This document shows, piece by piece, positions 8,656 to 17,681 of a stretch of 64,000 bases of DNA. Under the pieces are notes generated by a model. That model saw only the letters and a program-made list of their open reading frames with translations. It was not told the DNA's origin and ran no database searches. Numbering within the stretch: position 1 is the first letter of the stretch; every line of letters begins with the position of its first letter. Origin of the DNA: Bacillota bacterium (GTDB taxonomy: Bacteria; Bacillota; Clostridia; Lachnospirales; Lachnospiraceae); NCBI GenBank assembly GCA_023399055.1, contig JAEWQV010000027.1, positions 62,001-126,000 of the forward strand, in the 5' to 3' direction. The position numbers were made by a program, and so were the translations under genes.

Positions 8656-10229
8656 AAGCATTAATTTATATTATCAGAAAAAGTATGAAAAATAGTTTAC
8701 TGGAACTATTACATAAGCCCGGTAAATTGATTCTTTATATTTGTTTAATATTATTAATCGTAATTTCTGCTGTTTCTACATTATTTACAACCCCACCAGA
8801 ACAGAATCAAGCATCGTTATTCTGGTTTACGGGAATTTTATTTGCCTTTCTTGGAATGTTCGTAGTCATGGCTGTGTTAAAAGGTATTTCTAATGGTGAT
8901 GCAATATTTGAAATGAATGATGTTAACTTGTTATTTGTATCACCAATAAATCCTAGTAAGATATTATTTTATGGTATCCTACGACTGACAAAGACTGCAT
9001 TTTTTGCTGTATTTTTTATTCTTTTTCAGGCAAGTTCATTGGCAAACTTTGGGGTTAACTACGGTGGAGTATTATTAACTTTTTTAGCAACTATGATATC
9101 TGTAATCGTACTTTCCATTGTGTCATTACTTTTATATAGTGTAGTAAACGGAAATGTTAAAAGAAAAACCTGTGTTAAGGTCATTACTATCCTTGTTTTT
9201 CTACCCTTGTTGATAGTTTTAGGTCTAAATCTTTTAGAATCCCAAAATTTAATTTTGTCATTAGAAGGAGCAATCAAATCACCAGCAATGACTTATATCC
9301 CAGTGGCTGGGTGGATGTCAGCAGGTGTGACGGCGTTTCTAACTGGTGAAATTATAAAAGGTTTTTTATTTTTTGGAATAACAATATTCTTTGGTGTAGT
9401 GCTAGTTGTATACATTGTCTTAACAAACCCAGATTATTATGAAGATACTTTAGTAGCTACAGAAACGAATTTTGAGAAAAAACGATTGATAGCAGAAGGT
9501 AATCTTAATGCTGCGAATGCTACAGCCAGCAAAATTAAGGTTGTGAAAACAGGAATATCAGGATTTGGTGCATCCACGCTCTTGGGTAAGCATTTAAGAG
9601 AAAGTTTTAGGCAGAGTAGATTAGGGTTTTTATCAGTGGTGTCATTTATAATTATAATAGGTGCCATTGTTAGTTCCGTCCTTACAAAGGATCTAACTAT
9701 TACGTTACAAATACTTATGTGGATGCAGGTATTTTTAATTGGTACGGGTAGAGGTCTAAAGGATACGTATTATCACTATATCTATTTAATACCCGAAAGC
9801 TCCTTTAAGAAGATTATATGGAGCAATATGGAGGTTATGGTTAAGACCGCAATTGAAAGCATATTAATCTTTGGAATTTCTGGTATATTACTGCAGGAAA
9901 ATGTATTTATTGTGCTAACGTGTATTTTAGTCTATACATTGTTCGCATTCTATCTCGTAGGGCTTAATTACTTTATAATGAGATTTACAGGTGCTAATAT
10001 TAGTGCAGGATTGTTGCTAGTAATATACATGATATTAATTATAATATTCCTACTGCCTGGACTTGTACCAGCAATTATCGTGGGTATTGCTATCGGAGGA
10101 AATGTTGGATTAGTGGTTGGGCTACTAATAATTGCGGCTTGGGAACTTATTGCGGGACTTGTGTGCTTTCTACTTGCAAAAGGTGTACTTCATAACTGTG
10201 ATATACCAACAGTAAAGCCAAGAGGGTAA
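8652..10229 (+). CDS. ABC exporter membrane subunit (putative ABC exporter family)
   Basis: A 525-residue integral membrane protein with about twelve hydrophobic segments in two halves, separated by a hydrophilic region (about residues 265-315) that has no known motif. It overlaps the ATPase gene by 4 nt and is the only partner available, so the complex is probably two ATPases with this subunit. The architecture matches the 'putative ABC exporter' permeases found as ATPase-permease pairs in clostridia. The substrate is unknown; no bacteriocin, resistance or sensor gene is adjacent. A hairpin at 10327 ends the unit. Confidence 0.8.
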   Translation: MKALIYIIRKSMKNSLLELLHKPGKLILYICLILLIVISAVSTLFTTPPEQNQASLFWFTGILFAFLGMFVVMAVLKGISNGDAIFEMNDVNLLFVSPINPSKILFYGILRLTKTAFFAVFFILFQASSLANFGVNYGGVLLTFLATMISVIVLSIVSLLLYSVVNGNVKRKTCVKVITILVFLPLLIVLGLNLLESQNLILSLEGAIKSPAMTYIPVAGWMSAGVTAFLTGEIIKGFLFFGITIFFGVVLVVYIVLTNPDYYEDTLVATETNFEKKRLIAEGNLNAANATASKIKVVKTGISGFGASTLLGKHLRESFRQSRLGFLSVVSFIIIIGAIVSSVLTKDLTITLQILMWMQVFLIGTGRGLKDTYYHYIYLIPESSFKKIIWSNMEVMVKTAIESILIFGISGILLQENVFIVLTCILVYTLFAFYLVGLNYFIMRFTGANISAGLLLVIYMILIIIFLLPGLVPAIIVGIAIGGNVGLVVGLLIIAAWELIAGLVCFLLAKGVLHNCDIPTVKPRG

Positions 10230-10326
10230 TGGTGATAGGACTTTTTTAATCAGATTGGATTAATATTTGAAATAAAGATTTATAAAGACTGATATTACAA
10301 CTAAGAATAATAGGTATTAGAACTTG

Positions 10327-10358
10327 TGGGCAAGACCATTTTATATGGTTCTTGCCCA
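10327..10358 (+). terminator. Hairpin after the ABC exporter operon
   Basis: TGGGCAAGACCA pairs with TGGTTCTTGCCCA (one bulge) around a short loop. There is no long T-run, so termination strength is uncertain. The remaining bases from 10230 to 10482 show no other feature. Confidence 0.55.
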
Positions 10359-10482
10359 TGCTTGTGTTGAAGTACAGTCTAGAAAGAAAAAAATGTTAAA
10401 TATGCAATAAACTTGTGTTATAATACAATAAACTATTTTAAATCAACAAAAAAGTAAAGATTAAACTGTTAAAATATAATGC

Positions 10483-10526
10483 AAAAAAATTCCTCAAACC
10501 TTTGCTTAACAAAGATTTAAGGAATT
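10483..10526 (-). terminator. Terminator of the tRNA-Leu gene
   Basis: Read on the minus strand, GAATTCCTTAAATCTTTG pairs with CAAAGGTTTGAGGAATTT across TTAAG, followed by a T-run. It lies 12 bp past the tRNA 3' end. Confidence 0.8.
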
Positions 10527-10538
10527 CTTCACAAGTAC

Positions 10539-10621
10539 TGCGGATGAAGGGACTCGAACCCCCACGGGTGTTTGCCCGGCAGATTTTGAGTCTGCTTCGT
10601 CTGCCATTCCGACACATCCGC
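10539..10621 (-). tRNA. tRNA-Leu (anticodon CAA)
   Basis: The minus strand gives an 83-nt type II tRNA. Acceptor strands GCGGATG and CATCCGC pair, with A as discriminator. The anticodon arm is GCAGA-CTCAAAA-TCTGC, placing CAA at 34-36. A long variable arm (CGGGCAAACACCCG) and the T loop GTTCGAGTC are present. The 3' CCA is not encoded, so it must be added by the CCA enzyme. It has its own promoter and terminator and reads UUG codons. Confidence 0.95.
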
Positions 10622-10638
10622 ATTTCGTGACGAGGACT

Positions 10639-10667
10639 ATTCTAACATAACTAATTTCATATTTCAA
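10639..10667 (-). promoter_or_regulatory. Promoter of tRNA-Leu
   Basis: On the minus strand TTGAAA (10667-10662) and TAGAAT (10644-10639) are 17 bp apart, placing the start point about 10 nt before the tRNA 5' end. Confidence 0.65.
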
Positions 10668-10746
10668 GTATGAAAATAAAAAACTAGAAGAAAATAAGTA
10701 ACAACTTAGATTAAGCTCAAATCTGTTTCGCTGTGTTCCGCTTAGG

Positions 10747-10775
10747 TTGAGTTTATGGCCGAAATGGTATAAAAT
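10747..10775 (+). promoter_or_regulatory. Promoter upstream of the zinc-finger gene and polA
   Basis: TTGAGT (10747-10752), 17-bp spacer, TAAAAT (10770-10775); a TATAAA overlaps the -10. The predicted start is about 10 nt before the AGGAG at 10792. Confidence 0.5.
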
Positions 10776-10796
10776 AATTTTATTTATGAATAGGAG

Positions 10797-11282
10797 TTGA
10801 TTTCCCTGACCTGCCGAAAAGCGCAAAGTATGATAACCCCCTTTATTAATAATAAATTGTCCCTTGAAGAACTAGAGGGGTTTCTTGAGCATATAAATTC
10901 CTGTAAGGAATGTAAGGAAGAGCTGGAAGTGTATTATGCCCTTTTAACAGCAATGAAGCAGCTGGATGAGGACAAAAATCTTTCCAGTGACTTTGTACAA
11001 GAACTAAATATTAAACTTGAAAAGTCACAAGAAAGGATCATACATGCCAAGTATACATATTATCGTAAGATAACAGTGCTGATATTTACTATGATTTTAC
11101 TGGCATTTTTATTCAGCATAAGTTATGCTGATATAAGTTTTCAAGAACCCAAAGAAATTTCTGAAGAAGAATATCACAGGATTATGGATTATAATGTGCA
11201 AAGAGATTGGATGGATCGTATTGAATTCAGAGAATATCTGGAAGAGTATGAAAGAAATAATGCTATAAATGAAGTGGAGTAA
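10797..11282 (+). CDS. Zinc-finger (zf-HC2 type) single-pass membrane protein
   Basis: The N-terminus has the anti-sigma-like zinc motif: a first Cys (LTCRKAQ), then HINSCKEC, giving C...H-x3-C-x2-C. A membrane helix lies at about residues 97-118 (ITVLIFTMILLAFLFSISYA), followed by an acidic 40-residue outer tail. Proteins with this domain bind sigma factors or other partners in the cytoplasm, but no ECF sigma gene is adjacent, so the role is open. The start is unclear: the TTG at 10797 directly abuts AGGAG (10792-10796). A CTG at 10806 is 9 nt away and would give the family-typical M-T-C; the first in-frame ATG (10830) would delete the first zinc ligand. Confidence 0.7.
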   Translation: MISLTCRKAQSMITPFINNKLSLEELEGFLEHINSCKECKEELEVYYALLTAMKQLDEDKNLSSDFVQELNIKLEKSQERIIHAKYTYYRKITVLIFTMILLAFLFSISYADISFQEPKEISEEEYHRIMDYNVQRDWMDRIEFREYLEEYERNNAINEVE

Positions 11283-11346
11283 TTGATACTTCGACTATAA
11301 TGAGAAAGGAGTTTGCCTGGATTTTTTATAGCTGGGCGATAAATTT

Positions 11347-13995
11347 ATGGATAAAAAAATTGTGTTAATTGATGGACATAGTATCTTGAACAGAGCTTTT
11401 TATGGACTACCTGATCTGACTACTGCAAAGGGGGAACATACCAACGCAGTTCTTGGATTTATAAATATTATGCTAAAGATTTTGGATGAGGAGAAACCAA
11501 ATTATTTAGCCGTTGCCTTTGATACCCATCATCCAACCTTCCGCCACGAAATGTTTGATGCATATAAGGGAACAAGAAAGGGAATGCCTGAGGAGTTAAG
11601 GGAACAGGTGCCTTTGATGAAAGAGGTTTTGAAAGCGATGAAAATTATGGTGCTTGAAAAGCCCGGGTTTGAAGCGGATGATATTCTTGGGTCACTAGCA
11701 ACACAAGCTGAAAAAAGCGGGAATCATGTTTCCCTGGTTTCCGGAGATCGAGATTTATTACAGTTAGCTAGTACCAAAATTAAAATTAGAATTCCTAAGA
11801 CCAAGAAAACAGGAACTGAAATTGAAGATTATTATGATAAGGATGTTATTGAAAAATATAGCGTAACTCCAACACAGTTCATTGATTTAAAAGGCCTTAT
11901 GGGGGATCCTTCCGATAATATTCCGGGGGTTCCAGGCGTCGGAGAAAAGACAGCAGCTAAATTAATGGCAAGTTATCATTCTATAGAAAATCTATATGAG
12001 CACATTGATGAGTTGTCACCTGGAAAAGTTACCACCACTTTAAAAGAAAATAAAGAGTTAGCTTTTCTATCTAAAAAGCTAGCAACTATTTGTACGGATT
12101 GTGACCTAGGCTTTGAAATGGAACAATCAAAACTTGATAATCTTTTCAACGAAGAGGTGTATCTTTTATTTAAAAGATTAGAGTTTAAAAATTTATTATC
12201 AAAATTTCAAAAGCAAGAGGTTAGCCACACCACTGGAATCGAACAGAACATTATTCTAATCGAAGATTTGTCAAAAGCGGAACAAGTATTTACTGTATTA
12301 GACACAAAGCCAGGTAATGTAGTTGGTTTACAATTAATAATGGAGCAGGACAAGCTTTTTGGTATGAGTATCTGTAAGGAGGAAGGGGCGGTATATGTCA
12401 TTATATGTACCGGATTAATTACTGAAGAATATTTAAGTGAGAAAGCAAGTAGCTTTGCAAAGGAAGGTTCCAGGCTATCGGTAATTGGATTAAAAGAGCA
12501 GCTTCCCTTTCTTCGAATAAAGAATGCAGATCGTGTATTCGATGCAGCAATTGCCGCTTACTTATTAAACCCTTTAACAGATTCCTATGGTTATGATGAT
12601 ATTGCAAGAGATTATTTTAGTATGACGCTTCCTTCTAAGAATGATTTAATGGGAAAAAATACAGTAGCACAGGCAATAGAGGATAAAATAGAGGCGGTTG
12701 TTACCTATGCTGGTTATAGCGCTTATATAGCATATAAATCTGCGGAAGTTTTAAAGGATTTATTAGATAAAACTTACATGTTACCTTTATTTGAAACAAT
12801 TGAGATGCCTCTAATCTTCACTCTTTATGATATGGAGTGCAGAGGAGTTCGTGTTAATAAAGAAGAACTCAAAGAATATGGTGATAGACTTCAGCTTGGA
12901 ATTGATCGACTGGAAAAGGAAATTTATGAACAGGTAGGAGAATCTTTTAATATTAATTCTCCAAAGCAATTGGGTGTAATCTTGTTTGAAAAGTTAAGAT
13001 TACCTTTTGGTAAGAAAACTAAGACAGGGTATTCCACCTCGGCAGATATTCTGGAGAAGCTGCAATCAGAGCATCCAGTGGTGCAGATGATATTGGAATA
13101 CAGGCAATTAACCAAGCTTAAATCTACCTACGCGGATGGGTTAGCAGGGTATATTAAAGAAGATGGACGTATTCATGGACGCTTCCATCAAACGATTGCT
13201 GCCACCGGAAGAATTAGCAGCACTGACCCGAATCTTCAGAATATTCCTATTCGAATGGAACTTGGAAGACAGATAAGAAAAGTATTTATCCCAGAAGACG
13301 GATATGTGTTCTTAGATGCCGATTACTCACAAATAGAGCTTCGTGTACTGGCTCATATGTCTGGGGACGAGCGTTTAATTAATGCTTATAAAGAAGCAAA
13401 GGATATACACCGTATTACTGCCTCCGAAGTGTTCCATATTCCTTTTGAAGAAGTTACCTCCGCACAGAGAAGCAGTGCTAAGGCAGTAAACTTTGGTATT
13501 GTTTATGGTATTAGTTCCTTTGGTCTCGGACAGGATTTAGGTATCACGAGGAAAGAGGCGGAACGTTATATTGAGAAATACTTTGAAACTTATCCAAAGG
13601 TCAAATCTTACTTGGATAAATTGGTTGCGGACGCAAAGGAGAATGGTTATGCAACGACTCTCTTTGGCAGAAGAAGGCCAATTCCAGAGATCAGCTCCAG
13701 TAATTTTATGGTGCGCTCCTTCGGGGATAGAGTTGCTATGAATTCACCAATTCAGGGAACAGCAGCAGATGTTATCAAGATTGCAATGATTCGTGTAAAT
13801 GATAAATTAAAGGAACTGAATCTACATTCCAGATTAATTCTACAAATTCACGATGAGCTTCTGGTAGAAACACACCTGGACGAAGTGGATCAAGTGGCAA
13901 AAATAATGGTAGAAGAGATGCAGGGAGCAGCAGAGCTTTCAATTGTGTTAGAAGCAGAGGTAAAGCAGGGGAATAACTGGTTTGAAGCCAAGTAG
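11347..13995 (+). CDS. polA: DNA polymerase I
   Basis: The 882-residue protein fills gaps and removes primers. Order: 5'-3' exonuclease (about 1-290; FDTHHPTFRHE, the EADD cluster, GDPSDNIPGVPGVGEKTA), a 3'-5' exonuclease-like region (300-470), and the polymerase. Polymerase motif A is DADYSQIELR (Asp near 657), motif B is RSSAKAVNFGIVYG, motif C is QIHDELLVE. The proofreading region has DTK where active enzymes have D-x-E, so proofreading is probably lost, as in Bacillus Pol I. No ribosome site lies close to the ATG; AAAGGAG is 35 nt upstream, with a small hairpin between. The protein just before it is a zinc-finger membrane protein. Confidence 0.97.
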   Translation: MDKKIVLIDGHSILNRAFYGLPDLTTAKGEHTNAVLGFINIMLKILDEEKPNYLAVAFDTHHPTFRHEMFDAYKGTRKGMPEELREQVPLMKEVLKAMKIMVLEKPGFEADDILGSLATQAEKSGNHVSLVSGDRDLLQLASTKIKIRIPKTKKTGTEIEDYYDKDVIEKYSVTPTQFIDLKGLMGDPSDNIPGVPGVGEKTAAKLMASYHSIENLYEHIDELSPGKVTTTLKENKELAFLSKKLATICTDCDLGFEMEQSKLDNLFNEEVYLLFKRLEFKNLLSKFQKQEVSHTTGIEQNIILIEDLSKAEQVFTVLDTKPGNVVGLQLIMEQDKLFGMSICKEEGAVYVIICTGLITEEYLSEKASSFAKEGSRLSVIGLKEQLPFLRIKNADRVFDAAIAAYLLNPLTDSYGYDDIARDYFSMTLPSKNDLMGKNTVAQAIEDKIEAVVTYAGYSAYIAYKSAEVLKDLLDKTYMLPLFETIEMPLIFTLYDMECRGVRVNKEELKEYGDRLQLGIDRLEKEIYEQVGESFNINSPKQLGVILFEKLRLPFGKKTKTGYSTSADILEKLQSEHPVVQMILEYRQLTKLKSTYADGLAGYIKEDGRIHGRFHQTIAATGRISSTDPNLQNIPIRMELGRQIRKVFIPEDGYVFLDADYSQIELRVLAHMSGDERLINAYKEAKDIHRITASEVFHIPFEEVTSAQRSSAKAVNFGIVYGISSFGLGQDLGITRKEAERYIEKYFETYPKVKSYLDKLVADAKENGYATTLFGRRRPIPEISSSNFMVRSFGDRVAMNSPIQGTAADVIKIAMIRVNDKLKELNLHSRLILQIHDELLVETHLDEVDQVAKIMVEEMQGAAELSIVLEAEVKQGNNWFEAK

Positions 13996-14030
13996 TTTCA
14001 AACTACAATGATGAAGTTCCTCATTAATGG

Positions 14031-14168
14031 TAACTATTCAGACCAAGCTCGAAAAACTGCGGTTTCCTCGTTGTTTGCTCTCGCCAAACAGGAATATAAT
14101 AAATTATCCTTTGAAAGCAAGCTTGCATGGCTAATTTATTATATATACTGATTGGTTATGAACATATA
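14031..14168 (+). repeat. Cloverleaf repeat element, copy B (degenerate)
   Basis: It begins TAACTATTCAGACCAAGCTC and ends near TTGGTTATGAACATATA, with the shared linker TGCTCTCGCCAAACAGGAAT and the cap GAAAGCAAGCTTGC. Stems are less perfect than in copies A and C (for example GAAAAACTGCGGTTTCCTC), so this copy looks older. It follows the polA stop by 35 bp and separates polA from coaE, in the same orientation as the other copies. Confidence 0.7.
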
Positions 14169-14224
14169 CAATTTGAATACACTTTGATTGCAGATTGCAG
14201 GAATTGTGAAAGGTATGATTATAT

Positions 14225-14818
14225 ATGAAGGTAATTGGATTAACTGGGGGAATAGGAAGTGGGAAATCCCTGGTTGCACATATATTGAAAAATAAATATC
14301 ACGCAGAACTACTCACTACAGATGATATTGCAAAAAGGCAGATGGAACCGGGTGGAGCTAGTTACTTGGCGGTCGTAGATTATTTTGGTAAGGAAATTCT
14401 AGCTTCCGACGGGACAATTGACCGTCCAAAGCTTGCTAACATTATCTTTGAAGATGATACAAAGCGGTTGAAAATAAATGAGATTACGCATCCCATCGTA
14501 TTGGAAGAAGTAATTCAAGTAATTAAGGAACATCGAAGCAAGGCAAAGACACCGTATCTCGTTGTGGAGACGGCACTTATGATAGAAGCAGGATATGATT
14601 TTATCTGTGATGAAGTGTGGTATGTTTATGCGCCGGAGGAAGAACGTAGAGCCCGTCTTATACGGGAACGTAATTATTCTGTAGAAAAGATAGAATCTAT
14701 TATTAAAAATCAATGCAAAGATGAAGATTTTCGTGCTAAGTTTTCGTTAGTGATTGAGAATGATGGTGACTATTTTAGGTTAGAACAACAGGTGGATAAA
14801 CTATTGCGAAAGGTTTAG
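14225..14818 (+). CDS. coaE: Dephospho-CoA kinase
   Basis: CoaE phosphorylates the ribose 3'-OH of dephospho-CoA, the last step of coenzyme A synthesis. The 197-residue length is normal. The P-loop is GGIGSGKS (about residues 8-15), TTDDIAKRQ gives the substrate-binding Asp, and DRPKLANIIF, ITHPIV and RLIRERNYS (lid arginines) are typical. It sits just after polA, as in many Firmicutes, but a repeat element separates the two genes. Confidence 0.95.
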   Translation: MKVIGLTGGIGSGKSLVAHILKNKYHAELLTTDDIAKRQMEPGGASYLAVVDYFGKEILASDGTIDRPKLANIIFEDDTKRLKINEITHPIVLEEVIQVIKEHRSKAKTPYLVVETALMIEAGYDFICDEVWYVYAPEEERRARLIRERNYSVEKIESIIKNQCKDEDFRAKFSLVIENDGDYFRLEQQVDKLLRKV

Positions 14819-14824
14819 TTTTTC

Positions 14825-14853
14825 TTGACAAAACCCATAAAATGAGGGATACT
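14825..14853 (+). promoter_or_regulatory. Promoter of the WalJ-like gene
   Basis: TTGACA (14825-14830), 17-bp spacer, GATACT (14848-14853). The predicted start (near 14860) coincides with the base of the hairpin at 14861. Confidence 0.6.
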
Positions 14854-14860
14854 CATTTAG

Positions 14861-14903
14861 AAACACGTGACAAATGTGCGCATAGTAAATTTGTCACGTG
14901 TTT
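14861..14903 (+). other. Perfect 15-bp stem-loop at the 5' end of the walJ leader
   Basis: AAACACGTGACAAAT (14861-14875) pairs perfectly with ATTTGTCACGTGTTT (14889-14903) around a 13-nt loop. Only a short T stretch follows. It can be the end of coaE, or a 5'-terminal hairpin of the next transcript, because a promoter lies immediately before it. Confidence 0.75.
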
Positions 14904-14993
14904 ATGATAAAACTTGATATTACCTGTACAAGTGTAAAGCATGTGATGGAATGAACTAGAACTCACATATTTAACAATAGATTGGAGATTTAC

Positions 14994-15785
14994 ATGAAAT
15001 TATGCAGTATTGCAAGTGGCAGCAGTGGTAACTGCATTTATGTAGGCAGTGATAATACCAACCTCCTAGTAGACGTGGGAATTAGTGCAAAGAGAATTGA
15101 GAATGGATTAAATGAGATTGAAATTAAACCTGATACAATTCAAGGTATTTTAATTACCCATGAGCATTCGGATCACATCGCAGGGCTAGGGGTACTTGCC
15201 CGTAGATACAACATACCGATTTACGCTACCTACGAAACCTCTTGTGCCATTCAAAATATGAAGGGTATGAGTAACATGCCTCCAGAGTTATATAAATATA
15301 TAAAACCAGATGAAACATTTATCATTAATGATATTAGTATTGAACCCTTCTCTACCTCACATGATGCTTCGAATCCCGTTTGCTACACATTGCAGTCACA
15401 AGGGCATAAAGTAGGCATTGCGACTGACCTTGGTAAATACGATGACTATATTGTCTCAAAGTTAACCAATTCCGAAATTCTTTATATAGAAGCGAATCAT
15501 GATGTGAACATGTTAATGGTAGGCGGTTATCCTTATTATCTCAAACAGAGAATTCTAGGTGACAGAGGGCATTTGTCCAATGAAACCTCTGCTGACTTAA
15601 TCAGCAAATTAATCCACCCAGGTCTAAAAAGTATTTTATTAGCACATTTAAGTAAAGAAAATAATTACGAAGAGCTTGCATATGAAACTGTATGTTGTGA
15701 GTTAGTGAAACGTGGTAATAATCCTTTTGCTAAGAATGTTAGAGTAGCACTAAGAGAGAAACCAACCGAAATGGTTTTTATATAA
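14994..15785 (+). CDS. Metallo-beta-lactamase fold hydrolase, WalJ/YycJ-like
   Basis: A 263-residue MBL-fold protein with the metal motif HEHSDH (about residues 60-65), further histidines in STSHDA and the late DRGHLSNETSA and LAHLSKENN stretches. The opening MKLCSIASGSSGNC is typical of YycJ, a 5'-3' nuclease-like protein linked with mismatch repair and cell-wall homeostasis in Bacillus. A TTG at 14982 overlaps the ribosome site, so the ATG at 14994, 6 nt after GGAG, was chosen. The usual walRK neighbours are absent. Confidence 0.88.
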   Translation: MKLCSIASGSSGNCIYVGSDNTNLLVDVGISAKRIENGLNEIEIKPDTIQGILITHEHSDHIAGLGVLARRYNIPIYATYETSCAIQNMKGMSNMPPELYKYIKPDETFIINDISIEPFSTSHDASNPVCYTLQSQGHKVGIATDLGKYDDYIVSKLTNSEILYIEANHDVNMLMVGGYPYYLKQRILGDRGHLSNETSADLISKLIHPGLKSILLAHLSKENNYEELAYETVCCELVKRGNNPFAKNVRVALREKPTEMVFI

Positions 15786-15805
15786 TACATAAGGAGGCTA
15801 TTTGC

Positions 15806-16078
15806 ATGAAGAGAACAGTAATCACTGTAGTTGGAAAGGATACCGTAGGAATTATAGCAAAGGTTTGTACCTATCTTGCTAATAATAGGGTGAATATTCT
15901 GGATATTTCCCAGACTATAGTTCAGGGATTTTTTAATATGATGATGATTGCAGATTTATCCGATACACCAAAGGATTTTAATGTTATTTCTGATGAGTTG
16001 GAGCAGATTGGAAAAGAAATCGGCGTTATAATTAAGACTCAGCACGAAGATATCTTTGATAAAATGCACCGAATTTAA
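15806..16078 (+). CDS. ACT domain protein (UPF0237)
   Basis: A 90-residue single ACT domain: VITVVGKDTVGIIAKVCTYL followed by NILDISQTIVQGFFNMMMI. ACT domains bind small ligands, usually amino acids, and control a partner. The protein belongs to the UPF0237 group, which is commonly encoded just before a UPF0210 protein, as here. AAGGAGG is well spaced from the ATG. It may be a ligand sensor for the UPF0210 partner; that is inference from conserved pairing. Confidence 0.9.
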   Translation: MKRTVITVVGKDTVGIIAKVCTYLANNRVNILDISQTIVQGFFNMMMIADLSDTPKDFNVISDELEQIGKEIGVIIKTQHEDIFDKMHRI

Positions 16079-16169
16079 AGCTTGCAGAATAACTTGGTTT
16101 ATCTTTCTTAAGATAAGATAAAGTACTTATTTCATAAATAGGTATTTCCAGGTGTAAATGGAGGATAAT

Positions 16170-17534
16170 ATGATTAACATACATGAAGTCATTGAAACGA
16201 ATAAGATGATTGAACAGGAAAATCTGGATGTCAGGACGATTACGTTAGGTATCAGCCTATTAGATTGTGCAGACCCAAATCTTGAGGAGTTAAACCGTAA
16301 GGTTTATGATAAGATTACGACAACAGCAAAAAATTTGGTGGCAACTGGTAATATGATACAAAAAGAATACGGAATTCCGATTGTTAATAAAAGAATTTCT
16401 GTAACACCAATATCGTTGGTGGGAGCTGCTGCTTGTAAATCCATTGAGGATTACGTTACGATTGCTAAAACCTTGGATCGTGCTGCTAAGACAGTTGGAG
16501 TAAATTTCATTGGAGGGTATTCTGCTTTAGTTAGTAAAGCAATGACAGCAAGTGATGAACTACTGATTAAATCAATTCCGTTAGCCTTAAGCCAAACAGA
16601 GCGTGTTTGCAGCTCGGTGAACGTTGGTTCTACCAAGACAGGAATTGATATGAATGCAGTAAAATTATTAGGAGAAATCATCCTGGCTACCGCTGAATAT
16701 ACCAAAGAAAGGGATTCCATTGGTTGTGCAAAGTTAGTGGTATTTTGCAATGCACCGGATGATAATCCATTTATGGCAGGTGCTTTTCATGGTGTTACAG
16801 AAGGCGATGCGGTGATTAACGTTGGTGTAAGTGGTCCAGGAGTTGTTAAGAAGGCGCTGGAATCTGTTCGTGGAGCTGACTTTGAGACTTTATGTGAAAC
16901 CATCAAAAAGACTGCATTTAAAATAACCAGAGTTGGACAGTTAGTAGCCCAGGAAGCTTCAAGACGTCTTGGAATTCCTTTTGGTATTATAGATTTATCT
17001 TTGGCGCCTACACCTGCTGTTGGCGATAGTGTTGCTGAAATACTTGAAGAAATCGGTCTTGAGTATGTAGGAGCACCAGGTACAACTGCCGCACTTGCCT
17101 TATTAAATGACCAGGTGAAAAAGGGTGGTGTCATGGCTTCTTCTTATGTTGGAGGGCTTAGTGGTGCATTTATTCCCGTCAGTGAAGACCAAGGAATGAT
17201 TAACGCGGTTGAAGTAGGTGCTTTAACCATTGAGAAGTTGGAAGCAATGACCTGTGTTTGTTCTGTAGGACTAGATATGATTGCGATTCCAGGAGATACG
17301 AAGGCAACTACAATCTCTGGAATAATCGCTGATGAGATGGCTATAGGTATGATAAATCAAAAGACTACAGCTGTTCGTATCATCCCGGTTATTGGGAAAA
17401 CAGTTGGAGAACGTGTGGAATTTGGTGGTCTGCTGGGTTATGCGCCAGTTATGAAGGTAAACGCGTTTGGTTGTGATAACTTTATTAACCGAGGTGGTAG
17501 AATTCCAGCTCCAATTCATAGTTTTAAGAATTAA
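16170..17534 (+). CDS. UPF0210 family protein (DUF711, PFL-like fold)
   Basis: A 454-residue protein of the DUF711/UPF0210 family, recognised from MINIHEVIETNKMI, the DVRTITLGISLLDC region and the C-terminal FINRGGRIPAPIHSFKN. Structures of the family resemble the pyruvate formate-lyase/ribonucleotide reductase barrel, but no reaction is established. The frame is open from an ATG at 16158, which lies over the ribosome site; the ATG at 16170 is 5 nt after GGAGG and gives the family N-terminus. The ACT-domain gene 90 bp upstream is its constant neighbour across Firmicutes. Confidence 0.9.
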   Translation: MINIHEVIETNKMIEQENLDVRTITLGISLLDCADPNLEELNRKVYDKITTTAKNLVATGNMIQKEYGIPIVNKRISVTPISLVGAAACKSIEDYVTIAKTLDRAAKTVGVNFIGGYSALVSKAMTASDELLIKSIPLALSQTERVCSSVNVGSTKTGIDMNAVKLLGEIILATAEYTKERDSIGCAKLVVFCNAPDDNPFMAGAFHGVTEGDAVINVGVSGPGVVKKALESVRGADFETLCETIKKTAFKITRVGQLVAQEASRRLGIPFGIIDLSLAPTPAVGDSVAEILEEIGLEYVGAPGTTAALALLNDQVKKGGVMASSYVGGLSGAFIPVSEDQGMINAVEVGALTIEKLEAMTCVCSVGLDMIAIPGDTKATTISGIIADEMAIGMINQKTTAVRIIPVIGKTVGERVEFGGLLGYAPVMKVNAFGCDNFINRGGRIPAPIHSFKN

Positions 17535-17559
17535 TTCTAAGAATGTAAATAATTAACTT

Positions 17560-17630
17560 GAACCGAGCCGAAAAATCCGTCGTCTAATGATGTATGACAA
17601 CATCACTACAGGATAATTGGTTCTCGGTTC
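17560..17630 (+). other. Branched stem-loop after the UPF0210 gene
   Basis: GAACCGAG (17560-17567) pairs with CTCGGTTC (17623-17630), enclosing a smaller hairpin (GATGT 17589-17593 with ACATC 17600-17604). TTTC follows. Probably an imperfect terminator; the two-level shape recalls the repeat elements in this window but shares no sequence with them. Confidence 0.5.
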
Positions 17631-17681
17631 TTTCATAAGTTATGGGAAACTCACAAAATTCAATGAAAGGTGTGTGCTATA

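Noticed and set aside
10506..10826. Minus-strand ORFs across the tRNA-Leu gene
   Set aside because: They translate the tRNA itself and its leader.
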